Positions 1-5,077 of a stretch of DNA of 5,077 nucleotides are shown piece after piece; positions within the stretch are counted from its first letter, which is position 1; each line of letters opens with the position of its first letter. Origin of the DNA: an uncultured Porphyromonas sp. (GTDB taxonomy: Bacteria > Bacteroidota > Bacteroidia > Bacteroidales > Porphyromonadaceae). The stretch lies in contig CAMIEW010000097.1 of assembly GCA_946222055.1 (NCBI GenBank), forward strand, positions 1-5,077, given 5' to 3'. The position numbers and the translations under genes were made by a program. Below the pieces are notes generated by a model, which did no database searches, was not told where the DNA came from, and saw only the letters and a program-made list of their open reading frames with translations.

Positions 1-1535
1 ATAAGTGGTTTAATAAGAAGGCAGAGGTACGTATCACTCCTATCCTCAAGTACCCAGGCGGAGAGAGCTGGGGCACCGCCTACGCCCTGCAGGGAGAGAA
101 GGTACGCGGCAATGCCCAGACCGTCTCTTATGCCGGTCAGAGCGTGGTGCTGAATAGTGACTTCGAGTGGAAGCCCGCGATGCGCAATGCGTCACTCTTC
201 CTGAGATTTAATGCCAAGGTGAATGGAAAGGAGGTCCGCCTCCCCGACCTGAAGGTAGGTGAGGGTACCATCGCCACCGAAGCACTCGCTGATGTGGCCT
301 ACGCCATGCCGGCACTCGCTCCGGACAACTTCCAGAGGATCATCAAGAAGGAGTACGACGCCAATATCCAATTCCTCATCCAGCAGGCCAATCTCCGCGG
401 CACCGAGCTCTCTAAGAGCGAGATCCGCAACTGGAAGGACCTCGTCCAAAACGCCTACCAGATCCCCAATCAAGACGTAGATGTCGAGGTACAGGCCTAC
501 GCCTCCCCCGATGGTGGCGTGGAGCTGAATGACAAGCTCGCTCAGAGCCGTGAGAAGAATACCACCAAGTACCTCCAGCGTGAGCTCAATCGTCTCCGTG
601 TGGACAAGGACGTCGCTGCTCACTACACCGCCCAGGACTGGGACGGATTCCGCAAGCTGGTCGAGCAGAGCAACCTCCAGGACAAGGAGCTGGTACTCCG
701 CGTCCTCGAGATGTACCCCGACCCGGAGGTGCGTGAGCGTGAGATCAAGAACATCTCCTCAGTCTTCTCCGACCTCGCTGACGTCATCCTGCCGCAGCTC
801 CGTCGCTCTCGTCTTGTAGCCAATATCACCATCATCGGTAAGAGCGATGACGACATCCTCCGCTACCTCCGCGAGCGTCCCGGTCGTCTCACCGTGGACG
901 AGCTCCTCTATGCCGCAACGCTCTCTGACGACCCCGCCGTGAAGCTCAATGCCTACCAGCAGGCCTCCGGCATCTACCCGAAGGACTACCGTGCCTGGAA
1001 TAACCTCGGTCTCCTCCGCTACCTCGCCGGAGACATTGATGGGGCAGCCTCCTACTTCGACAAGGCGACCCACGCCGCTACCGCTGCCGGTGTGGATGCA
1101 CCCGAGGTGGCACTCAATAAGGGACTGATTGCGCTCAAGGACGGTGATGTCCGCAATGCTCAGACCCTCATCGGTCAGGCCACCAAGGTACCCGAGTACG
1201 AGGGAGTGACCGGACTCCTCGCCATCAGCGAGGGACGCTACGCCGATGCCGCCATGGCACTCCGCGACGAGCCGACCAATAATGGTGTCCTCGCCCAGAT
1301 CCTCAATAAGGACTACAATCGCGCCCTCGAGCTGCTCGGCAAGATCGCCACTCCTGACGCCACCACCGCTTACCTCAAGGCGATCATCGGCGCCCGCACC
1401 TCGCAGGACAACCTCGTCATGGAGGGCGTCCGTCAGGCCGTCACCCTCGATCCGGCTCTCAAGCAGACGATCGCACAGGACAAGGAGTTTGGTCGGTATG
1501 CCACCGGCGCCGACTTCAAGGCACTTGTCAAGTAA
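1..1535 (+). CDS. OmpA-like and TPR-repeat envelope protein, 5' partial
   Basis: The frame is open from the first full codon (position 3), so the gene starts upstream; about 510 residues are visible. The GTG at 144 is internal, because the frame upstream of it codes for plausible protein (EVRITPILKYPGGESWG). Visible residues 1-100 are a beta-rich region typical of Bacteroidota surface proteins. Residues about 158-202 match the OmpA-like fold, with ASPDGG followed by LNDKLAQSRE, keeping the family Asn, Leu and Arg. Its last strand seems to return near residues 268-280 (RRSRLVANITIIGKSDDD) after a helical insert. From about residue 315 the protein is helical with TPR-like units: one good repeat around YRAWNNLGLLRYLAGD, then about four degenerate ones to the end. 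Such proteins usually sit in the periplasm or outer membrane and act in envelope assembly or peptidoglycan contact. The signal peptide cannot be seen and the exact function is unknown. It ends in TAA 210 bases before the next gene. Confidence 0.85.
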   Translation, partial: KWFNKKAEVRITPILKYPGGESWGTAYALQGEKVRGNAQTVSYAGQSVVLNSDFEWKPAMRNASLFLRFNAKVNGKEVRLPDLKVGEGTIATEALADVAYAMPALAPDNFQRIIKKEYDANIQFLIQQANLRGTELSKSEIRNWKDLVQNAYQIPNQDVDVEVQAYASPDGGVELNDKLAQSREKNTTKYLQRELNRLRVDKDVAAHYTAQDWDGFRKLVEQSNLQDKELVLRVLEMYPDPEVREREIKNISSVFSDLADVILPQLRRSRLVANITIIGKSDDDILRYLRERPGRLTVDELLYAATLSDDPAVKLNAYQQASGIYPKDYRAWNNLGLLRYLAGDIDGAASYFDKATHAATAAGVDAPEVALNKGLIALKDGDVRNAQTLIGQATKVPEYEGVTGLLAISEGRYADAAMALRDEPTNNGVLAQILNKDYNRALELLGKIATPDATTAYLKAIIGARTSQDNLVMEGVRQAVTLDPALKQTIAQDKEFGRYATGADFKALVK

Positions 1536-1561
1536 CAGATACAGCTAAATACATTTTTCCA

Positions 1562-1569
1562 TATTTTTG
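1562..1569 (+). promoter_or_regulatory. Candidate Bacteroidota -7 promoter box
   Basis: The eight bases match the Bacteroidota sigma-ABfr -7 consensus TAnnTTTG exactly (TATTTTTG). They lie in a short AT-rich island (about 1546-1570) within otherwise GC-rich DNA. Transcription would start near 1576 and give a leader of about 170 bases for the PnuC-family gene. No TTTG-like -33 element is seen at the expected spacing; the nearest TTG, at 1525-1527, is too far upstream. The box is therefore a candidate only. Confidence 0.4.
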
Positions 1570-1573
1570 CTGC

Positions 1574-1605
1574 GAAGGGGTGCGCTCGAGAGAGTGTGCC
1601 CCTTC
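1574..1605 (+). terminator. Strong stem-loop: terminator of TPR gene or 5' leader element
   Basis: GAAGGGGTGCGC (1574-1585) pairs with GTGTGCCCCTTC (1594-1605) over 12 base pairs, three of them G-U, around an eight-base loop. It begins 39 bases after the stop of the upstream gene, which suits a terminator. However, no U-tract follows (the next bases are TCCTTCCCCC), and the T-rich stretch lies before the stem. If the TAnnTTTG box at 1562 is a promoter, this hairpin instead sits at the very 5' end of the transporter mRNA and could stabilise it. The sequence does not settle which. Confidence 0.45.
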
Positions 1606-1632
1606 TCCTTCCCCCGGTCCGGCCCGTCCGAT

Positions 1633-1677
1633 AAGACAGTGCGATAGGTGGAGGGGCACCTCGAGGAGGTGCGTCTT
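1633..1677 (+). promoter_or_regulatory. Structured leader element with Shine-Dalgarno mimic
   Basis: GCACCTC (1656-1662) and GAGGTGC (1666-1672) form a perfect seven-pair hairpin with a GAG loop. Directly after it, GTCTT (1673-1677) can pair with AAGAC (1633-1637), which would enclose the hairpin with an 18-base bulge on the left side. The right arm, with the preceding G, carries GGAGGTG, the same heptamer as the ribosome binding site at 1732-1738. CACCTC (1657-1662) can therefore pair with either copy. This could work as a translational switch for the downstream transporter; that role is inference. Confidence 0.35.
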
Positions 1678-1731
1678 GTATGGCGACACAATCTCTCTAC
1701 ACTTCACGCTCTGCCCGGCGGGAAATGCACG

Positions 1732-1738
1732 GGAGGTG
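1732..1738 (+). promoter_or_regulatory. Ribosome binding site of PnuC-family gene
   Basis: GGAGGTG lies seven bases before the ATG at 1746. This supports that start over the in-frame ATG at 1770 (Met9), which has no comparable purine block. A Shine-Dalgarno this good is worth noting because Bacteroidota genes often lack one. The site is complementary to part of the leader hairpin at 1656-1672. Confidence 0.6.
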
Positions 1739-1745
1739 AGGGAGA

Positions 1746-2360
1746 ATGGGTACCTTTGCTACCGAGATTATGAGCGAAACGATTATACAGATCATCAATG
1801 CCGTCCTCGGCATCATCTACGTCCTCTTAGAGGGCAGCGCCTCGATGTGGCTCTGGCCGCTCGGGGTGGTGCAGCCGATCTTTGCCCTGATCGTCGGCTG
1901 GCAGAGTCAGACCTACAGCACGATCCTGGTGCAGCTCTACTACCTCATCACCTGCATCATCGGCTGGATCTCGTGGCAGAGACGGCGACGAGACGGTAGC
2001 GGAGGAGAGACGGCTCATCCGCCGATCACCCATATACCACGCCGAGAGCTGGCGATCTGCGCCCTGGCGACGGTGGCAGCCTTTGGGCTGATCTTGGTCT
2101 CGGTCGAGACCTTTAGCCCCTACCCTGCGGTGGAGGCCGCCGGGACGGCCCTTTGCTTCCTCGGCATGTACCTGCTCATCAGGGCGTATGTCGAGTCGTG
2201 GTATGTCTGGATCGTCTCCAATCTCCTCTACACCGTCCTCTACGCCCTCATCCCGGGATACTTCTACACCGCATTCCTCTACGGTGTGCTGACCCTCCTT
2301 GCAGTGCGGGGGCTGATCATCTGGAGGAGAAAGATGAACCACGAGAGCGACCAACTATGA
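1746..2360 (+). CDS. pnuC: PnuC-family vitamin transporter, probably thiamine (PnuT)
   Basis: This 204-residue inner-membrane protein has about seven hydrophobic segments (roughly 12-29, 34-53, 58-78, 101-120, 132-149, 151-169 and 172-193) in the 3+1+3 order of PnuC carriers. A basic, Gly-rich loop (78-100) follows the third. Family landmarks are visible: WPLG (37-40), LVQLYY then GWISW (61-77), and in the second half ESWYVWIVSNLLY (150-162). PnuC proteins move vitamin precursors by facilitated diffusion, and a downstream kinase traps the substrate. The next gene is a thiamine kinase and overlaps this one by ATGA, so thiamine is the likely substrate rather than nicotinamide riboside (PnuC) or riboflavin (PnuX). 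PnuT next to thiamine pyrophosphokinase is a described arrangement in Bacteroidota. The ATG at 1746 is chosen for its Shine-Dalgarno; Met9 at 1770 is a possible alternative. Family assignment is firm; substrate is inferred from context. Confidence 0.9.
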   Translation: MGTFATEIMSETIIQIINAVLGIIYVLLEGSASMWLWPLGVVQPIFALIVGWQSQTYSTILVQLYYLITCIIGWISWQRRRRDGSGGETAHPPITHIPRRELAICALATVAAFGLILVSVETFSPYPAVEAAGTALCFLGMYLLIRAYVESWYVWIVSNLLYTVLYALIPGYFYTAFLYGVLTLLAVRGLIIWRRKMNHESDQL

Positions 2361-3022
2361 GATACCTGCCCCACCCCATCTCCACTGTGATCTTTGCCGA
2401 CGGAGAGGCTCCCTCCGAGGAGCTTGCCTCCTCAGTCCTCAGTCGGGCGTCCCACGTGATCGTCACCGATGGTGCCCTGAGCAATTACTACCGCCTCACG
2501 GAGCGGGATCCGGATGTGGTGATCGGCGACGGGGACTCGGTCCCGACGGAGCTGCTGGAGCGGCACAGCCTCACCTTTACCCGCGTCGATGACCAGATGA
2601 CCAACGACCTCACCAAGGCGGTCCACCATGCCCTTACTGAGGGCTGGCAATCGATCACGATCTTAGGCGGGACAGGGCTGAGGGAGGACCACACGGTCGC
2701 CAATATCTTCCTCCTGATGGACTACTACGAGTCGGGGGCAGAGGTGCAGATGGTGAGCGACTACGGGACTTTTGTCCCCTTCTCCGGTGAGCGGTGCTTC
2801 GACGTACCGCAAGGGCTGGAGGTGAGCTTTTTCTCCCAAGACCATCTGCCGATGAGTGCCGAGGGGGTGACCTACTCCTTCCACAAGGCGATCTACCCGA
2901 AGCATTGGCAGATGACGCTCAATAGCGTCACCGAGTGCCCTATCCGTCTTGAGGCGGAGGGGATTGCGCTGCTCTACGTGGCGAGCGAGAGGTACGTCCC
3001 ACGAGAAGAGGTCAAAGTATGA
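2357..3022 (+). CDS. thiN: Thiamine pyrophosphokinase
   Basis: The 221-residue cytoplasmic enzyme transfers pyrophosphate from ATP to thiamine, giving thiamine diphosphate and AMP. The catalytic alpha/beta domain covers about residues 1-130. It shows TDGA (37-40), the metal/ATP motif GDGDS (57-61, usually GDFDS in the family), DDQMTNDLTKA (78-88) and GGTGLREDHTVAN (104-116), whose R-x-DH is the family hallmark. The C-terminal beta-sandwich thiamine-binding domain runs from about 143 to 215. Length is normal for the family. The frame is open far upstream, but the start is set at the ATG overlapping the transporter stop (ATGA at 2357-2360); upstream residues only read the transporter in another frame. 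No clear Shine-Dalgarno precedes it, so translation probably depends on coupling to the transporter. It overlaps the next gene the same way. With the transporter it forms a thiamine uptake-and-trap pair. Confidence 0.93.
   Translation: MRYLPHPISTVIFADGEAPSEELASSVLSRASHVIVTDGALSNYYRLTERDPDVVIGDGDSVPTELLERHSLTFTRVDDQMTNDLTKAVHHALTEGWQSITILGGTGLREDHTVANIFLLMDYYESGAEVQMVSDYGTFVPFSGERCFDVPQGLEVSFFSQDHLPMSAEGVTYSFHKAIYPKHWQMTLNSVTECPIRLEAEGIALLYVASERYVPREEVKV
3005..3011 (+). promoter_or_regulatory. Ribosome binding site of RNase H gene
   Basis: GAAGAGG lies seven bases before the ATG at 3019, inside the end of the kinase gene. It suggests that ribosomes can reinitiate or bind afresh at this overlap. 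Confidence 0.45.
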
Positions 3023-3672
3023 AGGGTAACGACGAGCCCAAGGTCTACGTCGTCTGGTCGGGTCGGGAGACGGGCGTCTTCGACAGCTGGGACGACTGCA
3101 AGCCCCTTGTGGTGGGGGTGAAGGGGGCGAAGTACAAGTCCTTCAAGGGCATCACGCACGCCGATGCGGAGCGGATCCTCGCCGACGGACCGGAGCAGTA
3201 CTACGGCACCGGGACGAAAAAGGAGAAGGAGCCCGCACCGAACTACGATCAGGCGAAAGCCTCCATCTCGCCCGATGCGATCGCTGTCGACGCCTCCTCG
3301 CAGGGCAATCCGGGGCGTATGGAGTACCGAGGGGTCTACGTGGAGACGGGAGACGAGGTCTTCCACAGCCTGGTCTACCCGAGGGGGACGAATAACATAG
3401 GCGAATTCCTCGCCATCGTCCACGCCCTCGCCTGGGAGGAGCAGACGGGGTACTTCGTCCCGATCTACTCGGATAGCCGAAATGCGATCCGCTGGGTGCA
3501 GAACAAGGTCTGCAAGACGAAGCTCCCTCGCGAGGAGCGCACGGAGCAGCTCTTCCGCCACATCGACCGGGCGATCCTCTGGCTGCAGCGACACGACCTG
3601 ACTAAGTACGACCTCCGGAAGTGGCCCACGGAGGTACTGGGTGAGATCCCGGCCGACTTCGGTCGGAAGTAA
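3019..3672 (+). CDS. rnhA: Ribonuclease H (type 1) with N-terminal hybrid-binding domain
   Basis: This 217-residue enzyme cuts the RNA strand of RNA-DNA hybrids, removing primers and R-loops. Residues about 8-54 form the small RNase H1 N-terminal (viroplasmin-like) domain: KVYVVWSGRETGVFDSW, then the conserved Y39-K-S-F-K-G. A charged linker (about 57-82) leads to the catalytic domain. There VDASSQGNPG gives Asp91, NNIGEF gives Glu129 and YSDS gives Asp152. The fourth acid is probably Asp213 in the terminal EIPADFGRK, an ending typical of Bacteroidota proteins of this kind. All four metal ligands appear intact, so the enzyme should be active. Its ATG overlaps the stop of the kinase gene (ATGA), placing it last in the operon, and a strong hairpin follows 11 bases after its stop. 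The family is clear. Why it is coupled to thiamine salvage is not evident; the link may be only transcriptional convenience. Confidence 0.92.
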   Translation: MKGNDEPKVYVVWSGRETGVFDSWDDCKPLVVGVKGAKYKSFKGITHADAERILADGPEQYYGTGTKKEKEPAPNYDQAKASISPDAIAVDASSQGNPGRMEYRGVYVETGDEVFHSLVYPRGTNNIGEFLAIVHALAWEEQTGYFVPIYSDSRNAIRWVQNKVCKTKLPREERTEQLFRHIDRAILWLQRHDLTKYDLRKWPTEVLGEIPADFGRK

Positions 3673-3682
3673 ATCAGCAAAG

Positions 3683-3717
3683 AGAGCCCCGAGCGGTCAT
3701 TTTCCGCCCGGGGCTCT
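3683..3717. terminator. Bidirectional intrinsic-type terminator between convergent genes
   Basis: AGAGCCCCGAGCGG (3683-3696) pairs with CCGCCCGGGGCTCT (3704-3717), 13 of 14 positions, with one A-C mismatch and a seven-base loop TCATTTT. It lies 11 bases after the RNase H stop and 21 bases beyond the stop of the convergent transporter gene. The tail is only weakly T-rich on either strand: GCATTTA on plus, CTTTGCTGATTT on minus. It probably serves both genes. Confidence 0.8.
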
Positions 3718-3723
3718 GCATTT

Positions 3724-3737
3724 AGTGGGAGACCACT
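3724..3737. repeat. Small inverted repeat beside the terminator
   Basis: AGTGG (3724-3728) and CCACT (3733-3737) form a perfect five-pair stem around GAGA on plus, or TCTC on minus. It lies one base from the stop codon of the minus-strand transporter gene and six bases from the large terminator hairpin. In the transporter mRNA it would be the first of two stacked 3' hairpins. Its role is unknown; a stem this short can arise by chance. Confidence 0.4.
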
Positions 3738-3738
3738 C

Positions 3739-5077
3739 TTAGTGCTTCTTATTGGTCAACGCCTCGACCACATTGATGGCGTAGTCTGCGAAGTGCTCGT
3801 ACTCATCGATGTCGTCGACGTAATAGACGGAGGCCTCGTAGGGGTACTTGAGCGTATTGACGTCGGCGATATTTTGCTTCTCGAGGGCATCGCGTCGGTT
3901 GTTCATCTCATTCTCAAGATTCTGCGCCTTGTAGAAGAAGGACTCATCCCTCGGGTAGGTCTCCACGGTGGCGACCGTATTATCAAGGATCTGTTCGCAG
4001 AGCGTATGGAGCTCGAGGAGCGTGGCGACCAGCTCAGGAGTCATCTCGACAGAGTTGCTGCGCTGGCGACGTAGAGCGCGACCGATATTGAAGCAGGAGT
4101 CGCCCATGCTCTCGATCTCGGTGGCACAGCGCATGTAGGCCTGTATGTCGTGGTGGGTCTCCTTGGAGAGGTCGTTGGTACTCAGACGGGTGAGGAAGTC
4201 TACGATCTCGATCTCGACCCGGTCGCAGATATTCTCATACTTCTCCAGTCGCGTGAAGATCTGCGTAAAGCGCCCTTGGTCCTCCTCTAAGTAGAGCTCC
4301 CGCACCATAGACAGCATCGTGCGGATCCGTCCGAGGTAGATCCCCATCTCCCGCTGCACCTGAAGGAGGGAGAGCTCACCGGTGGAGAGCAGCGGTGCGG
4401 AGACGAATTGGAGATGGCTGTACTCCTTATTCCCCTTGTTCTTCTTTGCTGGGCGGATCACCTGCTCGCAGATCTTGGCATAGAGGGGGACGAACCAAAT
4501 CATGAGCAGCATGTTGGTGACATTGAAGCAGGTATGGAAGAGCGAGAGCCCGATGCTGACGGCGCTGGTGTAGGAGACGATCTGTGACTGAGCGGCTATC
4601 ATTGCCGGGTCGGTCAGCGTCTCTCCATTGGTCATCATGCTGATCTGGTTGCTGGAGAACTGGTTCCCTAGCGATCCAATATAGTCATACAGCTCCCTCG
4701 GGTCGGCTCCCCCACCGCTCACCACCATCGAGGCAACGAGGTTGGTGACGGGGTAGAAGAGGATCAGCACCCAGATGACACCAAGGACGTTGAAGAGCAA
4801 GTGTGAGAAGGCTGCCCGCTTGGCGGTCGTATTGGCACTCAGTGCAGCGAGGTTGGCGGTGATCGTGGTACCGATATTCTCTCCGAGGATCATTGCCGCA
4901 CCGATGTGGAAGGGGATCCACCCCTGAGCACACATCACCAGAGTGATCGCCACCATCGCACTCGACGACTGGACTATCAGCGTCAGGACACTTCCGATAA
5001 GGAGGAAGATTAGGATCGACCCATAGCCCATCCCGGTGTACTTGGAGAGGAAGGCGAGCGCCTCAGGACTGCTCTGC
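3739..5077 (-). CDS. Na+/phosphate cotransporter with PhoU-like C-terminal domain, 5' partial
   Basis: The frame stays open to the window edge. Fifteen codons before the Met at 5031 read QSSPEALAFLSKYTG, which fits the family, so that Met is internal and the N-terminal third lies outside. About 445 residues are visible. The second core repeat of the NptA/PF02690 family is clear: VQSSSA (35-40), the sodium/phosphate site motif, then GENIGTTITANLAAL (65-79). Further membrane helices lie at about 92-116 and 168-200, separated by a polar loop. From about residue 237 to 440 the protein is a long helical bundle like PhoU, with CDRVEIEIVDFL, EIESMGDSCFNIGRAL and HFADYAINVVEAL. The membrane part carries sodium-driven phosphate across the inner membrane; the PhoU-like part is thought to sense or regulate. 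The gene converges on the thiamine operon and shares its terminator. Its promoter is not in the window. Family assignment is firm; phosphate as substrate follows from the family. Confidence 0.9.
   Translation of the reverse strand, partial: QSSPEALAFLSKYTGMGYGSILIFLLIGSVLTLIVQSSSAMVAITLVMCAQGWIPFHIGAAMILGENIGTTITANLAALSANTTAKRAAFSHLLFNVLGVIWVLILFYPVTNLVASMVVSGGGADPRELYDYIGSLGNQFSSNQISMMTNGETLTDPAMIAAQSQIVSYTSAVSIGLSLFHTCFNVTNMLLMIWFVPLYAKICEQVIRPAKKNKGNKEYSHLQFVSAPLLSTGELSLLQVQREMGIYLGRIRTMLSMVRELYLEEDQGRFTQIFTRLEKYENICDRVEIEIVDFLTRLSTNDLSKETHHDIQAYMRCATEIESMGDSCFNIGRALRRQRSNSVEMTPELVATLLELHTLCEQILDNTVATVETYPRDESFFYKAQNLENEMNNRRDALEKQNIADVNTLKYPYEASVYYVDDIDEYEHFADYAINVVEALTNKKH

Noticed and set aside
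1574..1745. TPP riboswitch suggested by GGGGTGC and the thiamine genes downstream
   Set aside because: None of the other conserved THI blocks is present by eye, and the GGGGTGC is used up in a simple hairpin.
1751..1758. Second TAnnTTTG match (TACCTTTG), possibly a promoter for a start at the Met codon 1770
   Set aside because: It lies inside the transporter coding region after a good Shine-Dalgarno and start, would leave almost no leader, and has no -33 element.
1580..1999. Plus-strand open frame of 139 codons starting in the leader
   Set aside because: It begins at a GTG inside the first hairpin and runs into the transporter gene in another frame; the product is Arg-rich and shows no recognisable motif.
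1827..2354. Minus-strand open frame of 175 codons opposite the transporter gene
   Set aside because: Shadow of a membrane-protein gene; the predicted product has no domain or hydrophobic pattern I recognise.
2153..2356. Upstream extension of the thiamine pyrophosphokinase frame
   Set aside because: The 68 extra residues only read the transporter gene in another frame; the family N-terminus begins at the ATG at 2357.
2974..3594. Minus-strand open frame of 206 codons opposite the RNase H gene
   Set aside because: It mirrors a clearly real gene, is rich in Asp, Val, Arg and Leu as expected from the complement of GC-biased codons, and shows no motif.
3742..4074. Plus-strand open frame of 110 codons opposite the phosphate transporter
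   Set aside because: It is antisense to the well-supported PhoU-like region and has repetitive Val/Asp/Leu composition without motifs.
1..5077. Signs of mobile elements, CRISPR arrays, tRNA or phage genes
   Set aside because: No transposase or integrase motifs, no long direct or terminal repeats and no spaced repeat array were seen; the genes look like ordinary chromosomal housekeeping functions.

Overview
The window looks like chromosomal DNA from a member of the Bacteroidota, most likely a Bacteroidales/Porphyromonas-like organism with a rather GC-rich genome. This rests on family resemblance only: an OmpA-like plus TPR envelope protein with an ASPDG motif, a PnuC-type transporter paired with thiamine pyrophosphokinase, an RNase H carrying a hybrid-binding domain and ending in EIPADFGRK, and a Na/Pi cotransporter fused to a PhoU-like tail. 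No search was run, so the genus is an inference.

Layout. Positions 1-1535 (+) hold the C-terminal part of an envelope protein with an OmpA-like domain and tetratricopeptide repeats; its start lies upstream of the window. A 210-base gap follows (1536-1745). It holds an AT-rich island with a perfect TAnnTTTG box, a strong stem-loop, a second stem-loop and a clear Shine-Dalgarno sequence. Positions 1746-3672 (+) form a tight three-gene operon: a PnuC-family transporter (probably a PnuT-type thiamine carrier), thiamine pyrophosphokinase, and a type 1 RNase H with an N-terminal hybrid-binding domain. Both junctions are ATGA stop/start overlaps. A bidirectional terminator hairpin (3683-3717) separates this operon from a convergent gene on the minus strand (3739-5077), a Na+/phosphate cotransporter whose N-terminus lies beyond the window.

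How the genes work together. The transporter and kinase make a short thiamine salvage route: vitamin B1 crosses the inner membrane and is trapped as thiamine diphosphate. Thiamine genes of this clade are often under a TPP riboswitch, but none of its conserved blocks is visible here. Instead the leader contains a hairpin whose right arm repeats the Shine-Dalgarno heptamer GGAGGTG and whose left arm could pair with the Shine-Dalgarno itself. That is the most interesting regulatory signal in the window. The reason RNase H is translationally coupled to thiamine salvage is unclear. I see no mobile element, CRISPR array, tRNA or rRNA, and no clear sign of a wholly new system.
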